Shown: piece by piece, positions 33,522 to 34,438 of the stretch
Layout: the number at the start of each line of letters is the position of its first letter
How positions within the stretch are numbered: position 1 is the first letter of the stretch
From: Fidelibacterota bacterium
GTDB taxonomy: Bacteria; Fidelibacterota; Marinisomatia; Marinisomatales; UBA1611
Reading direction: 5' to 3'
Length of the DNA: 34,438 nt
NCBI GenBank assembly: GCA_018649625.1
Contig: JABIHN010000085.1
Coordinates: 1-34,438 of the forward strand
Made by a program: the position numbers and the translations under genes
Notes under the pieces: generated by a model
Databases searched by the model: none
What the model was told of the DNA's origin: nothing
The model's input: the letters and a program-made list of their open reading frames with translations, nothing else

Positions 33522-33564
33522 TTTTATTCCCTAATTATAGTAGTCAAGTTTAAACCAAGATTCA

Positions 33565-34438
33565 TTAAGGAACAAAAATTCGTTCTATTTTATCTGAAGA
33601 GATTGCACCAAATAAACCGTATCCACCTTCGATTCCAAATGACTTTCCTGTGCTTCCGCCATCGCCTAAGATAAAAGAAATGAATTCATCCTCATCGCCA
33701 TTTTCTATAAAATAAGCATAATAATTTGGTTCAATGGATTCCAAAGTAATTTGAAATGCAACTGGTCCATCTTCTGCATTGCCCCACCAATCTCCACAAT
33801 CTTTTACTCTCGATGTCCAAATTGTATCCATTTCTGATGCTATAATTCCACTTTGATCCGATCCACAATAAGAATAATTCTCATATTTTAAATAGGTTTT
33901 AATTCGAAAAATTCCGTTATCAGAAACAGGGGAAAACGCCACAGAATACGGCGCTTTATTTGATACGGAATCGGAAACACTTTCTTCTCGAATATTAGGA
34001 CGAAGTGGCACCGTTACACTACCACTCACGCTCCGACCATCAGGCGTTTCTACTAATAAATTGTAGGTCTCACCGGGAATGGGATGAAAGGTATCTGTAG
34101 TGTCAATATATTTGGATTCATTATCGTATGAATACCAAATGGAATCAGGTTCATCATAAAAGATCCAATTCGTATCTCCATGAGAAATTATAACTGTTGC
34201 ATCAAGAACATCATATCCCGATTTGTAAACATCATCGATATAAAAATCTTCAGATGAATCCTGACCATAATAAACCGTATCTGAGCCGAGATATACTTTT
34301 TCAATATCTTGCAGGCGCAGTGTTTGATTCACAATCACAAACCCGTAGCTACTATCTGGTTCTGCTACCAACAAAGCAAAGACATTCAAAGTAGATTCAT
34401 GATCAGATTCCACTGACTGCCACCCCCAATCGCCACAA
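33565..34438 (-). CDS. DUF4249-like outer lipoprotein (N-terminus at or beyond window edge)
   Basis: The frame stays open to the window edge. From the edge it reads CGDWGWQSVESDHE, and this Cys is a plausible lipidated cysteine, so the signal peptide would lie beyond the window. A GTG at 34413 is in frame but starts after the Cys. The body has the pattern of DUF4249 proteins: a paired beta-sandwich, DATVIISHGDTNWIF and PIPGETYNLLVETPDGRSVSGSVTVP in the first half. DUF4249 proteins are common outer-membrane-linked lipoproteins next to TonB-dependent receptors in Bacteroidetes; whether a receptor follows upstream cannot be seen. The family call is moderate. Confidence 0.6.
   Translation of the reverse strand, partial: CGDWGWQSVESDHESTLNVFALLVAEPDSSYGFVIVNQTLRLQDIEKVYLGSDTVYYGQDSSEDFYIDDVYKSGYDVLDATVIISHGDTNWIFYDEPDSIWYSYDNESKYIDTTDTFHPIPGETYNLLVETPDGRSVSGSVTVPLRPNIREESVSDSVSNKAPYSVAFSPVSDNGIFRIKTYLKYENYSYCGSDQSGIIASEMDTIWTSRVKDCGDWWGNAEDGPVAFQITLESIEPNYYAYFIENGDEDEFISFILGDGGSTGKSFGIEGGYGLFGAISSDKIERIFVP

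Noticed and set aside
1-34438. Mobile element, CRISPR or phage defence system
   Set aside because: No transposase, integrase, repeat array, Cas or nuclease-NTPase pair is seen; the genes are mostly housekeeping or surface-related.

Overview
This AT-rich window looks like chromosomal DNA from a diderm bacterium of the Fibrobacteres-Chlorobi-Bacteroidetes (FCB) assemblage, possibly a marine Neomarinimicrobiota (SAR406)-like lineage. The placement is inferred from type IX secretion (T9SS) tails of the YPNPFN type, dockerin-like calcium repeats on a secreted peptidase, a fused alpha-beta E1 subunit, a DUF1015 protein and a DUF4249-like outer lipoprotein. No rRNA or ribosomal protein is present to confirm it. 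I see no tRNA, CRISPR array, insertion sequence, integrase or phage gene, and no gene-free stretch above 300 bases; the longest gap is about 190 bases, at 30161-30347.

All genes from 30160 down to 1 lie on the minus strand, mostly in tightly spaced or overlapping groups. In transcription order these are: (a) a GNAT acetyltransferase, an MsbA-type ABC exporter, three tandem CDP-glycerol glycerophosphotransferase-like enzymes, a LicC-like nucleotidyltransferase and a DUF1015 protein, which together suggest a phosphopolyol or teichoic-like surface polymer; (b) a eukaryotic-type citrate synthase, then a secreted M14 carboxypeptidase, an S8 subtilase, a T9SS-tailed protein and an outer-envelope protein; (c) a translationally coupled operon of unknown helical protein, metallo-beta-lactamase-fold hydrolase, DUF309 protein, receiver-like protein and endonuclease III; (d) queD-like, yhhQ and folE, a pterin/queuosine group; (e) lpd, lipB, fused E1 alpha-beta, E2, a methyltransferase, lipA, a periplasmic unknown and lon (cut by the window edge).

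Group (e) is close to self-contained: it makes a branched-chain 2-oxoacid dehydrogenase (E1, E2, E3) and the two enzymes that make and attach its lipoyl cofactor. The secreted peptidases of group (b) could supply amino acids to this complex, and citrate synthase could use its acyl-CoA products; that link is inference.

The right end has plus-strand hemW and a small lipoprotein gene, converging on minus-strand AMP nucleosidase and exodeoxyribonuclease III. A DUF4249-like lipoprotein gene runs off the right edge. Several start sites were moved from the longest possible reading frame on the basis of ATGA/TGATG overlaps or signal peptides.
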